Shown here: one piece after another, positions 33,345-44,645 of the stretch
Layout of the letters: each line of letters opens with the position of its first letter
Numbering within the stretch: the first letter of the stretch is position 1
From: Corylus avellana
Taxonomy: Eukaryota; Streptophyta; Magnoliopsida; Fagales; Betulaceae
DNA length: 64,000 nucleotides
Assembly (NCBI RefSeq): GCF_901000735.1
Contig: NC_081543.1
Location: forward strand, 36,080,590 to 36,144,589
Direction: 5' to 3'
Translations under genes and position numbers: made by a program
Notes under the pieces: model-generated
Told to the model about the DNA's origin: nothing
Databases searched by the model: none
Seen by the model: the letters and a program-made list of their open reading frames with translations, nothing else

Positions 33345-33828
33345 GCTATTAATGATTTAGGGTTACATCATAACATATATATATATAGCAAAACCCTAAA
33401 CCCTAATTGTACAGACATATTTTAAAAATTTCCAAAATACCTCATATCGTACTTGGCCTTCCACTAGTGTTCTAATATGAGCCACTAGTTTTAATATAAT
33501 AGCAAGCCACAAAACCCAACAACGCCATCGGAATAGCAAGCCTTGCCGGCTTCTTCCTCTTCAGAAACGTATGCCGTTAGGAAGATTAATGATTTAGGGT
33601 TACATCATAACATATATATATATATAGGAAAACCCTAAATCCTAATTGTACAGACATATTTTGAAAATTTCCAAAATACCTCATATCGTACTTGGCCTTC
33701 TACTAGTGTTCTAATATGAGCCACTAGTTTCAATATAATAGCAAGCCACAAAACCCAACAACGCCATCGGAATAGCAAGCCTTGCCGGCTTCTTCCTCTT
33801 CAAAAACGTATGCCGTTAGGAAGAAAGA
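33345..33828. repeat. Two tandem copies of a 240 bp unit with telomere-like motif
   Basis: The unit runs from TTAATGATTTAGGGTTACAT through a (TA)n tract and AAACCCTAAA to CCGTTAGGAAGA and is repeated directly. TTTAGGG and CCCTAAA flank the (TA)n and can pair. Block III also has two copies (about 48530-49020); block IV has one (about 56140-56370). Confidence 0.85.
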
Positions 33829-34103
33829 AAATTTTCTCCATCTTATGTGTGATAAAGACAGTGGTTTTGTGTTTGTGATTAAGATTGTGGTTTTGGTGCC
33901 CAGCAGAGGAGTAGGGTGGAGGGTGGAGGTGATCCGGTGATTTTGTTGAAGGGAAAAGATGGGTTTGCTAATCCTGTATTTTTCATGCTTATTTTATTCT
34001 GTTTTAAGTTGATGTGCTCAATTTTTATTGAATGCTGTAAATAAATAGGTTTACACCATAACCTGATATTAGGAGCTTTCTTTTGAAAATCTAGTGTGAG
34101 GCC

Positions 34104-34140
<37 letters not shown>

Positions 34141-35029
34141 CAGAGGTCAAGTGCGCAGCGTGGGTAGAGAGAGGCGTGGGGGCCGGGTGGGAATTTCAGG
34201 AGAGAGAGGGGGGTGCATTGGGAAGGAAATTAAATGAGGTACACTGGGTAGTTGGGGAAAAATACACAAATTTTAATGTTGTTTGTGCCGGTTGTACAGT
34301 AAACAACAATCAAATTTGCATTATTTACCGTAAAACCGACACAACTTCAAAATTTAATGACGTTTATATATTAAACGTTATTAAAAAGTATGTCATTCAC
34401 TGTACAAACGGCATAAAGTTTTAAATTTATGTTGTCTAAATAGTAAACGGTGTAAAATGTTTTAAATTTATGCCATTTGTACGGTAAACAACATAAAAAC
34501 TGTGTTTTTGCGCTGATTGAGTGGAACGACATTAAAAAAAAAAAGGGCATAAACTTGACAACAAATATGGATGATCTTTAAGAAGACTTTGGGCCTGGTT
34601 TTTTTAATTAAGTTTAGGAGCATATTAATGTTTTCAAATCTGTTGAGATGTTTTAAGTTTTTTTTTTTTCGGATAGCGGTTATTGGCTAAAAACGCTAAT
34701 CGTGACCGTCTAGAAGGAAAGAAAAAATTAAAAAAATTAGAAGAAAAAGCCAAAACGACGTCGTTTCTATGGTACGATAATACCCTACTACATACGACAA
34801 CATTTATAGATTTTTATATATATTTAAATATAAAAATGACGTTTTATTCATATATAGGTATATAGGCGGTTAACAGTTTTTCCTAACCGCCTTCAAAAGC
34901 GATTAGCGGTTAGCACGATTAGTGTTTAGCGGGTGGTTAATAATCGCCTGCCTTTTCACCCTTAGTTTCTATAATGTAAAAATGCAATACAAGAGAATCC
35001 TAACTGCTAATAACCGCCTTTTCGCCCCC
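33829..35029. other. Duplicated block, no gene seen
   Basis: Recurs in blocks III and IV. Contains a (TA)n tract (34108-34136), a GA/GGG-rich stretch, the right cluster of subterminal repeats and a GCGGTTA/TAACCGC inverted-repeat stretch (about 34674-35020). An 82-96 codon frame near 34176 has no recognisable domain. Confidence 0.45.
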
Positions 35030-35790
35030 TTATAATAGGCTCAATTCTCCATTCCAAGATTTCGTCACCATAGCACTCAAAACCTCAGCACATATAATAA
35101 ACAAATAAGGTGATAACGGATCACCTTGCCTCAATCCCCGTTTCGGCTTAATATACCCACATGGTTTCCCATTCACCAAAACTGCATATTGAACTGAGGT
35201 GACACACATCATCATGAGTTGTATCCATCGCGGATCAAAACCCATCCGACACATTACAGCCTCCAGAAACCTCCATTCCACCCGATCATAAGCTTTGCTC
35301 ATATCCAACTTGACCGCCATGAAACCCTTCTTCCTCGTCATCCGTGTATGCATTTTATGAAGAGTTTCATATGCAGCCAACACATTATCAGTAATTAGTT
35401 TCCTTGAAAGAAAAGCACTTTAGACAGGCAAAATAATATTGGGCAGAATTTTTTTCAATCTATTCGCAAGAACCTTGGAAATCAACTTATACATAACATT
35501 GCAGAGACTTATTGGCCTAAAATCAGTGACACAAGTTAGATCCTTCACATTCGGATAAGAGCAATATTAGTCAAATTTAAAAAAGAAGGCATACTACCAG
35601 AGTTAAGAGTACCAATGATAGCTTGACAAATATCCTCCCCCACAATACTCCAATTCTTCTGAAAAAAATCGGCAGTAAATCCATCCAGACCCGGAGCTTT
35701 TAATGGGGCTATATTGTAAGGGCACCGACAACTTCCTCAACAGTAAAAGCTTGAGGCAAAGCAATATTCATAGAATGAATCTTAATTTTG
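35030..35790 (-). pseudogene. LINE (non-LTR) reverse transcriptase fragment
   Basis: Minus-strand codons spell non-LTR reverse transcriptase signatures: A-P-G-L-D-G-F and F-F-Q-K-N-W upstream (about 35590-35700), then K-L-D-M-S-K-A-Y-D-R-V-E-W and G-L-R-Q-G-D-P-L-S-P-Y-L-F in a 117-codon open stretch. The catalytic FADD region, endonuclease and 3' parts are absent, and frameshifts and stops separate the pieces. A dead L1-like fragment, on the same strand as the RNase H fragments at 50.3 and 57.6 kb. Confidence 0.9.
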
Positions 35791-36806
35791 GGTTGCTTTT
35801 GTGATAGTTTCTATTGCCGCCAGTGAGAGAGAGGGGTACAAACCGACATCGTCTTCGGCGGCAGGTTGGTGGCTAGGGTGGTTTTGGAGAAAAATATGAA
35901 AAGTTTATTCTAAAAGGTGTTTTGTCTTAGGTATTCTAGAAAAAAAAGATTAGGTGGAATACCATATTTTTGTTATAGTATTCCACGCTGATGTGTCGCC
36001 TTCTTATTAGAGGGCACAAAAGCCTTAGTTTATGCCAAAACCCTATAGAAGTAATTCTCATATATAGTGCGTTTATTTCATTTTTGTGCAAAAAAAAAAA
36101 AAAAAAAAAAACAGAATAGAAACTCTTTTGAAATACTAAAGAGATAATTAAACATTAAACCTGAGAGGATTTATCTGATCGCGTTAAATGCTGAGTGCAA
36201 TATTATTAGGTAATTATAAAATAAAAAGATTTTGTTTATTTTGCATTGTATTTGATTCTGTCTAGGGTTTCTATTTAATTGAAAATTTTGTTGCTTGGAT
36301 TTATCTTTGTGTATCTATATATAAATTTTTCACGACTGTAAATGGATTATATATTTTTATGTTTGTTTCTCTAGAAAGTTTCTTTGTATTGAAATATAAT
36401 AGGTATCACACCAATAAGATTTTATGTTTTAATTCATTTGAATATTTTATTGGATTTTTTTTCGGTTTTGTGATTTACTCAAATTTTCTAGCATTTTTTG
36501 AAAGTGTTGAAAGAGATTTATTTGATTGAATTAAATATTGAGTTATGTGTTTTATTTTGTATTAAAAAGAAGAGAGAAGATTTATTTTATTTTATTTTAC
36601 ATGTTAAGATTTTAACATGTTTTGATTTCATTAGCAAAAATAATCTTTATTAGTAAAGAATATATAGGTATATATTCGATGTCTAAACCAAATTAATGTT
36701 TTGATTAAGCAAAATTCAAGTTTTCCTCTTGCAATTATGAAAAGTAAATTTCATATTACTTAAGAAAAGTGCGATTATAATATTTTTAAATTTTATAATT
36801 AAATTG
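35791..36806. other. No gene seen
   Basis: AT-rich sequence. From about 36345 onward it matches the sequence downstream of TPS-C starting at about 20150. Nothing codable was found. Confidence 0.5.
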
Positions 36807-36807
36807 T

Positions 36808-36884
36808 GGGTGAGGCTTAGGTGCGGTCCAACTAAACTAACGCAGATTGCGGTAGTTAAGTTGGACCGCACCTAAGCCTCGCCC
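36808..36884. repeat. 77 nt near-perfect hairpin, copy 2
   Basis: Same hairpin as 20611-20687, kept intact in both arms in this duplicate; outer pairing extends a little further (GTGGG/CCCAC). Confidence 0.8.
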
Positions 36885-37023
36885 ACCATGTTTGACCAAA
36901 GAGAGCTACTGCTATTAATGGGTAAAAAATACTTTCAATGCATAAATTATTATTTTAATTATGTATGTGAATTGTAATTTTTCGTTTTAATAAGGATTAT
37001 GTTATCCTTTTTTATTAGGATTA

Positions 37024-38365
37024 AGGGAAAATTACAGTTTACCCCCCCAAAGTTGTCAGCGATTTGCAATTCGACCTCCAAAGTTTCAATTTTTGCAATC
37101 CACCCCCCTAAAGTTTCAATTTTTTTCAATTCAGGCATTCCGTCAGTCAAAGCGGCTTTGACTAACGGAACAGTGATCACGTGCGACGCACGTGATCACT
37201 TCTGACCTTTTTCTACCGAAAATGCCCCCATCACTTCTAACCTTTTTCTACCCAAAATGCCCTCCATCCCACAGACTCTCACTCCTCTGTTTGCCGAGAA
37301 CGACGACGAGCATGTCGGAGATCACCTTTGATCTTAACGCTGGCCGGCCGATTCCGAAGAGAAAGGTTGAGATTTAATCATCGTTTGGATGCAGAGAAAC
37401 TGAGAGAAAAGAGAATTTCGAGTGCTTTGGTTGTGGAAGTTTTTTTTTTTTTTTTTTTTGACTTTGAATTCATTGGAAAATGAAAATTTTATTTTGGGTG
37501 AGCCAGTTGATCGGTAGGGAAAAAAAGGAACAGATAGGTAGTGAAAATAAGGAAAGAGATCGGTAGTATATAAAATTTGTAAATGGATTGAGTTTTTTTT
37601 TAAAAAAAAAAAAATCTTTGTTTGGTTACTGAGAATCCGGTGGAAAGGAAGGAGCGAATGAAAACTGAAAATTGTTCAGTCCTATCCTTTTGCTGTGGTT
37701 CATGTGGAAATTTGAATTCTCGTTTGAAATTTTATAGATACAATGAGGTTCTCACAACCCACAAGAAAAACCAGAAAGAATTTGAAAACACACAAAATCA
37801 AAAATTTATACGGTTATTAGCTTGGCACCAAGAAGAATATGAACAAATATCATTATATCAACAACAATTCTTCATTATAATAATCCTATCACTGTATCAA
37901 CAACAACAATCTCAACCTCCCTGAAATCAACCGCCGTCTTACATAAACTTCAGAACCATGAATATCAGATGAAAATAAAAAAGGAAAATATATATATATA
38001 TATATATGATCTACTAAAGTAGATCGGTATTGCCCATTTAATGAAAGCAGATCTTGGTCCATGGAGTCCCAAGAAGGTAAGAACTCCAACTTGTCCGATG
38101 CTTCTTCGGCCAAATATGATATACAAGTGGGACCTGCACTTTGAGCAACCTGTGCGAAAAACCAGGGGATTGGGGGCATTTTGGTCCCCAAAATGCCAAC
38201 AGTGATCACGTGATTACTGTTCCGTCAGTCAAAGTGGTTTTGACTGACGGAATGGCTGAATTGAAAAAAAATGAAACTTTGAGAGGGTGGATTGCAAAAA
38301 TTGAAACTTTGGAGGTCGAATTGCAAATCGCTGACAACTTTGAGGGGGTAAACTGTAATTTTTCC
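37024..38365. mobile_element. Long-TIR element inserted into block II (Pack-type candidate)
   Basis: Terminal inverted repeats of about 170-190 bp start GGGAAAATTACAGTTTACCC and end GGGGTAAACTGTAATTTTTCC-like. It is flanked by TAGGATTA at 37016-37023 and 38366-38373. The paralogous site near 20825 has one uninterrupted TAGGATTA, so this is a clean insertion. Long TIRs and an 8-9 bp duplication fit Mutator-like or hAT-type elements. No transposase is present. The interior is less AT-rich and holds possible captured exon pieces. Confidence 0.88.
37312..37377 (+). pseudogene. Possible captured gene fragment inside the long-TIR element
   Basis: A short plus-strand frame starting ATG at 37312 reads M-S-E-I-T-F-D-L-N-A-G-R-P-I-P-K-R-K-V-E, a balanced, non-repetitive peptide with a CGAGCATGTCGG start context, unlike the surrounding DNA. 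On the minus strand at about 38040-38145, L-A-E-E-A-S-D-K-L-E-F-L-P-S-W follows a CAG acceptor-like site. I do not recognise the source gene or genes; the capture is inferred. Confidence 0.35.
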
Positions 38366-38373
38366 TAGGATTA

Positions 38374-39353
38374 ATTAGGTCTTTCTTTTTCAATTAGGAT
38401 TTGTTAAATTAGGAGTTGTCTAGCCTATATAAAGGCGTTTAGTCTTTGTTAATTTTTAATTCAGTTTGAACTATCAATTAAATTTAAGCTTTTTAGAGTT
38501 ATTTCTTTGGTTGCTTATTAATTTGAGGCAATTAGGGTATTTCTCTTCCATATTTGTTATTTTCTCTCTTCCTGAATTTCCTTTTCAATCTTCAATTCTT
38601 AATTTCTTCTATTATCATACGCTATCAGAACAATTTTAGTTCTGCTCAGCGTCAACTTTTAATACCTAAAAACCTATACCAAACCAAAAGTTAGTATGTT
38701 TGGTAAAAAATTTCAAAAGTACTTATTTGACTTTTTTACTCTAAAAATGACAAAAACTCATTTTTGAAAAAAAAAAAAAAAACTTAAAAATGAAGCTTTT
38801 AACAAAAAATACTTTTTGACTTAAAAACTTTATTTATCAAACACAATCTCAAACATGATTTAATATAATACAATCCAATGCAGAAGCTATTCAATCTTCT
38901 AGAACTCATAGTAAACCAACTCACAATAATCGATGAAGAATTAAGAAAACACCATAACCGAGATAAGAAGAATGGGTCTGCTTTAGGCAGCCCCAAGAAG
39001 GGGAAGAAGAGAAATAAGAGTGGAGTCAAACCGCACACAAGAGAACATAAATTTTATAACTTCAAATTCTGAATATTTCATTGAGTGTATATCGACTAAG
39101 ATACACTCATAATTTGACAATGAAAAGGTAAAACAAAACAAATTCTAATTGGAAAAGGAAAACCCAATCCCTAATGGGAAAAGGAAAAACCCAATCCTTA
39201 TTGGAAAAGAAACTAAAAAAAAAAAACACATGCATAAATGAAACACCAACATAAGTGTCAGTGCTGGATCAGCTACGCGTTTCCTTATCAATCAATTTAT
39301 TCTATTTCCTTGGCATCACAACCCACCATGCATAATTGGCCCGTCATCAATGC
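38374..39353. other. Retroelement-like remnant downstream of TPS-D
   Basis: Copy of about 20830-21810: TATA-like TATATAAAGGC, CGCTATCAGAAC and the basic K/R-rich plus-strand frame recur with few changes. The last part (about 39300-39353) is TPS 3' UTR. Confidence 0.35.
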
Positions 39354-42145
39354 CTATGAAGGCACAGGATCAACGAGCAAGGAAGTAACAAAATCTTTGA
39401 GCACAATTTCAGCATACGTGTACCCATCTTCATCCTTATAGATAACATCAATCACACGTGTAAAGTTGAGAATTCGCATCCCAGCAAGCATGGGGACAGT
39501 GGTTGGATAGAGGCATTCTTCATTTATATCCTTCCAGGCACCTGTAATTTCTTTTCGGAATTCATCGACTGCTTCTTCTTCTGTAGCACCATGTTGTACC
39601 GTGTAACATTCAATAGCCGAGGCACAGTGCCCTCTCTTTTGCTCAAACTACAAATAATAAATCTTTATGTCATAAGAGTATCACATGTTTGGGACATTAA
39701 AGTACTTGAATTGATGAGTTTAAGCTTACAATTATTATTACACATAAATAACATAATACCTTATGTGACACAATGTCGTCCATGAGTCTACAAACAACTT
39801 CTGAAGCTCTTATCATTTTAGGGTTCTTGAACAACCACTCGAAGGCATCTTGTGTAACAACGTCTCCCATCCCAACCAAGGACGTGGTTGCTAACATGTT
39901 GTATCCAGTGGTAACTAGTGCAGTGCGCATATACTCATCCATTGTTGGTATGTGTTTCTTGTGGAACCATTTGGCTTCTTGGAAGTAGGCTCTAACTTGA
40001 TTCTTCATCTGAGACAAGCAAGCAAGTACAATTAAATTAATATTATAACACGTACATTAAACGTTTTCGTGCTTTCTAATTTCTTTTTTTTTTTTTTTTG
40101 GGTGACAAAGTTTGCTAAGGTTGTGAAATATCTTGTAAATTTGTATGTGTGGTGCTTACTGCTTCTCTTGCATATCTAGCACGGTATGACCTTCCTTCAC
40201 CTATTTTTTGATCCATTTCACTGTAAACATCTAGGAGTGCCCGGTAACACACTTTCATGTACTCCGGAAGTTGATCTATAGCACCAATATCCCACCTGTA
40301 AAGTGGGTAGATTCTATGAATGGAATTTTCCAATTAATATAACAATGGGAAGAATAAAGCAATGGTAGTGACATGTGAATTTCGCTCAAAAATAGCTAAA
40401 ATGAGAAAGTGTGTCAATTTCGACCTCTCGATTGCTTGAGTAAAAAGCTCAAGTTCTTCAAGTGTTCCATACACATCATAAATGTCATCAATAATAGAGG
40501 TCATGGCTATCACTTTGGTTAGCATCCTTCTAGCAAGAAGATATTCAGGCTCGAAGTACACTCCCAATATCCAGAAGTAACACTCAACCACTCTGTCTCT
40601 TGTAAAGGGTAGCTCCCTTGAAAAGTTGCAGTCTTTCCACCACCTATAAACATAATTTAGCATAATCATATAGTCAGCTTAGAGTTATATATGTACAAAC
40701 TACTCACACTTAACATAGTTGAAGAATAACTAACCTTGCAATTTCAGAAAGTTCTTTCTGGTGCAATTTTTGTAACTGGTTGAAATCCAACTTTGCAAAC
40801 GTAAGAAGGACTTCATTATGTGAAGCGTCTTGTGGGTAGATAGAAAAGTAATACCTTGCCTCCAACCTCGGTAGTCCTTTGTGGATAGGCTGCTTTAAGG
40901 CATGGCTTACTTGTGATGCAAGAAGAGGGCTTAAATGGGTTGCTACCGACTCAAGATGTGTGGCAGTGAAGACAAGTGCTTCATCAAGTATTTCTTCCCC
41001 ATGTACCCGCAGATGTGTGGCTTCATACAAGCTCAACATTCCTTGCACATCATTGATAAGTGATTTCTTAAAATTCCCTTTGCTGTCCTTGAACTTGGTG
41101 AACGTATCTGCTTCACGATTCAATCACATAAAATGAGTCAGCCACCCCTTGTTGAGCTTTATGTAATTTGTTGTGGATTAATTAAGGCAAGACCCAATTT
41201 GTTTTTGTCTTTGAGTTTGCTTCTTAAGAAATTTTTTATTCATGGGAAAAAAAATTTGTTACATTAGAGCTTGCCAAGCTATATATATTTTATGGTCAAA
41301 TTCTCAAATGGGTTGGTGAAAGTAAGTCAGTGAAAGATAAGTAATTATGAGACCTGGGCTGTAGTTCAAGCACTCTTTATATATGTTGTATATATAGGAG
41401 TACGCTGTGTACATGTGAGTGTTTACCATGCAAAAAGTGAAGAAAAATGCAACTGTCAATAAGGAATAAGGGACCTTAGGTTTATAGAAAGGCAATAGAG
41501 ACTATGTTTCCATAAGGGACCACTCTATAAAAAAACAACAGTAGCACATGCATGGGATGTTCTCCTTGGATATTCAAGTATGTACGATGTTAATTAAATG
41601 CGAAACCGATTGTTTGTGCATATTAAGTTTTCCCAAATAGAAATAAAAGAACACTTGTGTTTAAAACCAATAAAAAGAAACAAGCACTTGCGAAGTACAA
41701 AAAAGAAAAAGTACCAGGCGAACTATAATAACCATGTTGTCTAAGTAACCGAAACCGAAGAGCAACAGTGTAAAGGTCGTCATCATCATCATCATGTTCA
41801 TGGTCATGAGAGTCATGAAGAGTTTGCAAAATTTGTTGAATCTCATTTTCAAAATGGTAAGACACGCCTAAGCGATGAATTGCATCAATGAACTTGAGTT
41901 TTTCTGATGACTTTTCTCCTGGAGCCATTAGCATTTTCCTCACTTCTTTCTTCAATTCCTGAAGTTGTAGCTGTATTTTCTCATTATCAGTTTCCTGTGC
42001 GAGCAGATTGAAGAAAACAAATTATTATATTAAATAGGAAAAATTAATCTAAAGCTTAGTTGTGCATGCACATGTAATTAAACATGTTGGCATGCAGACC
42101 CACACACTGAGATGCATATATTTTTACCGAGAGCTCAGAAGGATA
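39354..42145 (-). CDS. TPS-D: sesquiterpene synthase (TPS-a clade), 5' end lost in assembly gap
   Basis: Predicted cytosolic sesquiterpene synthase. Exons 2-7 are 41715-41994, 40735-41107, 40425-40643, 40160-40295, 39760-40008 and 39354-39647, all with intact frames and GT-AG junctions. Only the last 18 nt of exon 1 (42128-42145, Y-P-S-E-L-S) precede the 100-N gap, so the start, RR-x8-W and promoter are missing from the assembly, not shown to be absent from the genome. DDIYD and DDIVSHKFE motifs are intact. Lengths equal TPS-C. Exon 4 differs from TPS-A/C ([14 protein letters not shown]) and resembles the pseudogene TPS-B there. In exon 2 the acidic tract is H-D-H-E-H-D6. Confidence 0.9.
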
Positions 42146-42245
42146 NNNNNNNNNNNNNNNNNNNNNNNNNNNNNNNNNNNNNNNNNNNNNNNNNNNNNNN
42201 NNNNNNNNNNNNNNNNNNNNNNNNNNNNNNNNNNNNNNNNNNNNN
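42146..42245. other. Assembly gap 1 (100 N)
   Basis: Exactly 100 N, the conventional filler for a gap of unknown size. Left is TPS-D exon 1; right resumes in sequence matching about 27056. By comparison with TPS-C, about 2.4 kb (promoter, MITE, TRIM) would be expected between them, less any nested insertion. Confidence 0.97.
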
Positions 42246-42819
42246 TTTTGATTTTTGCGGTAGTTTGGTGTGAGGGTTGAGATTCTCTAAGCGCAAACCA
42301 CCCCTTAATGAGACTAACATGTACGAAGAAAACAAATCACCACAAAAAGAAAAAACAAGGTTTAGCGACATGGTTACTTTGGGCATTTTTGGCTAAAAAA
42401 ACATCCCTATTAATTTTGCAACGCTTGATTAGGGACACTTGGGACACGCCGGTTTTTATGGCGACTAGAATTTAAGATTGAGAGGTTTTTTTACGAAAAA
42501 ACGCTTCGAAAATGGGACGTTTGGAACAAAGCGCCCCCTTTTTTAAAAGGGGGCGCTTAGTTGTGAAAAACGCCCCCTTTTTTTAAATGTAGACGCTTCC
42601 TAGGCAAGCGTCCTCTTTTTTAAATAGGAGCGCTTCCTAAGCAAGCGCCGCCCCCTTTTTTAAATGGGGGCGTTTCATAGGCAAGCGACCCCTTTTAAAA
42701 ATTGGGGTACTACTTTAGTACCTTTGGGGGGCTACTTTAGTACTTTTTGAACATTTAGAGTGATTTGAGGTGTCTTTTAAGTGATTTAGTACTTTAGTAC
42801 TTTAGTACTTTTGGAAAGA
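42246..42819. repeat. Block matching 27056-27620, with palindrome array 3
   Basis: Near-identical to the sequence 15.2 kb earlier, including the GCGCCCCC/GGGGGCGC palindrome array at 42529-42700 and the TACTTTAGTAC repeats. Confidence 0.85.
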
Positions 42820-42968
42820 CATTTTCTTTTTCTAAACTTTGAAGGTGTCTTTTAAGTGATTTGAGGTGCCTAAGTATGAGAGAATGGTTTACGTGCTCAT
42901 GCTATTTATAGAAGAAATGTTGGAAATAATTTTTGATGGTGCACAAAATTCTTTTTGAAATAAAATAA
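42820..42968 (-). pseudogene. Orphan TPS promoter with start codon (copy 2)
   Basis: Copy of the fragment at 27621-27770: ATG at 42820-42822 and TATAAATA at 42903-42910, again cut off after the M-S-F-Q codons. Confidence 0.85.
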
Positions 42969-43461
42969 GAAAAAGTTCACATACCTACCTCAAACCACCC
43001 ACAGTGGGTACTAGGGGTGGTTTCGGCCACCCCCTAGGCTCCATGGGGGTGGCCAAGCCTAGACCACCCCCAATTTTTTTTTTCTTTTTTTTTTTAGAAA
43101 AAAAATACATTATTTTTTAATTTTAAAAAAATAAATAAATAAATTTAAATATGTGCCACGTGTCAACATTTGATTGGTCCACGTGGATTTCCGTTTAGTC
43201 AACTGACAGAGGATTAATTTGGTCTATTATCAAAACCACAGGGACCTCCTGTGATAAAAATCAAACCCTAAGAGAAAAAAAAATAAAGCAACAAAACCCC
43301 AGGGGGTATTTAGTATTTAACCCTTTTATCTTATTGAGAAATATACAGATGCATTTTTATCTTTTTGCTAGCTTTGAGGCGGATATTGACAATGTTTTGG
43401 TAGTTTGGAATGGACATTGTCAATTGAGTGGTAGGTTGAGGGAGATATGTGGACTTTACCC
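42969..43461. mobile_element. Mutator-like MITE copy 3
   Basis: Same ends and AATAAAATAA flanks as the element at 27778-28270, without nested insertion. Confidence 0.82.
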
Positions 43462-43649
43462 AATAAAATAATAACAATATGAAATTAACAAAAAAATAAA
43501 TAAATTACAAGAGATGAAAAGTAGAGTATGAAAATATCACACAATGCTATAAAATGACGTAAGAAGGTTATCATTAAATGTTGATTCTGTAGGAAGTCAA
43601 GCAAATCAAATAAATGCATGAGGACTTTGTAGTCATTTAATGCTATGTT

Positions 43650-43983
43650 TGTTGGAAGTCACACATTACTTGGGTATTAAGGAGATTGTCCATTTATAAG
43701 GTGAGGGGAAACCTCAACTCTTGAGGTAGCTTTTGGGTTGAGTTAGGCCCCAGACCCATTTCTAACATGGTATCAAAGCCTAACCCAATTAATTTGTTGT
43801 GGCCCACCGTCACCCATTGTCACACGTGTTGGCTTGGATGTCCTCCCGCCACACATGAGGGGGCGTGTTGAAAGTCCCACATTGCCTGGGTATTAAGAAG
43901 ATTGTTCATTTATAAGGTGAAGGAAAACCTCAACTCTTGAGCTAGTTTTTGGGTTGAGTTAGGCCCAAAACCCATTTCTAACA
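43650..43983. mobile_element. TRIM retrotransposon copy 3
   Basis: Same 118 bp LTRs, TGGTATCAAAGCC primer-binding site, polypurine tract and perfect ATGTT target duplication (43645-43649 and 43984-43988) as copy 2. Confidence 0.92.
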
Positions 43984-44439
43984 ATGTTGTAGGCCAGGTG
44001 GCTGATTTTTGCACTTGGCTTCCATGCCGTATATGAAACTACAGTAGATATACGGTAGTTTGGTTTAAGGGCTTAGATAATAAATACATGTGGACTTTGT
44101 AGTCATGTAATGCTATATTGTAGGGTGGCTGATTTTTGGCCCTGGCTTCCATGCTGACTTTTGATTTTTGTGGTAGTTTGGTTTGAGGGTTGAGATTCTC
44201 TAAGCGCAAACCACCCCTTAATGAGACTAACATGTACGAAGAAAACAAATCACCACAAAAAGAAAAAACAAGGTTTAGCGACATGGTTACTTGGGGCATT
44301 TTTGGCTAAAAAAACATCCCTATTAATTTCGTAACACTTGATTAGAAGCACTTGGGACACGCCGGTTTTTATGGCGACTAGAATTTAAGATTGAGAGGTT
44401 TTTTTACGAAAAAATGCCTCGAAAAGGGGACGTTTGGAA

Positions 44440-44645
44440 TAAAGCGCCCCCCTTTTTTAAAGGGGGCGCTTAGTTGTGAAAAACGCCCCCTTTTTTAAAT
44501 GGAGGCGCTTCCTAGGCAAGCGCCCCCTTTTTTAAATGGGGGCGCTTCCTAGGCATGCGCCCCCTTTTTTAAATGAGGGCGCTTCCTAGGCAAGCGCCCC
44601 CATTTAAAAAAGGGGACGCTTCCTAGGCAAGCGACCCCTTTTAAA
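44440..44645. repeat. GC-rich palindrome array 4 (expanded)
   Basis: Longest and most regular array: about five units of GGCGCTTCCTAGGCAAGCGC and CCCCCTTTTTTAAATGGGG. Adjacent units can pair in alternative ways. Contig 3 starts at the base corresponding to the end of this array. Confidence 0.88.

Larger units (their letters stand above)
30380..34560. mobile_element. Possible DNA transposon bounded by ACGACATTAA/AAACGAC subterminal repeats, block II
   Basis: Clusters of motifs such as GTAAACGAC, CATTAATGT and AAACGGCAT lie at about 30380-30660 and again at about 34270-34560; GCGCCAAAAACT at the left edge and its approximate complement near GTTTTTGCGC at the right edge bracket the interval. 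The interior contains other elements and no transposase that I can recognise. The pair of clusters recurs in blocks III and IV. Exact ends and target duplication could not be set. Confidence 0.4.

Noticed and set aside
33390..33420. AAACCCTAAACCCTAA as an interstitial telomere
   Set aside because: Only two motif repeats are present; too short to call a telomeric tract.
42062..42280. Open frames running across N tracts at both gaps
   Set aside because: They are open only because N codons were translated as X.
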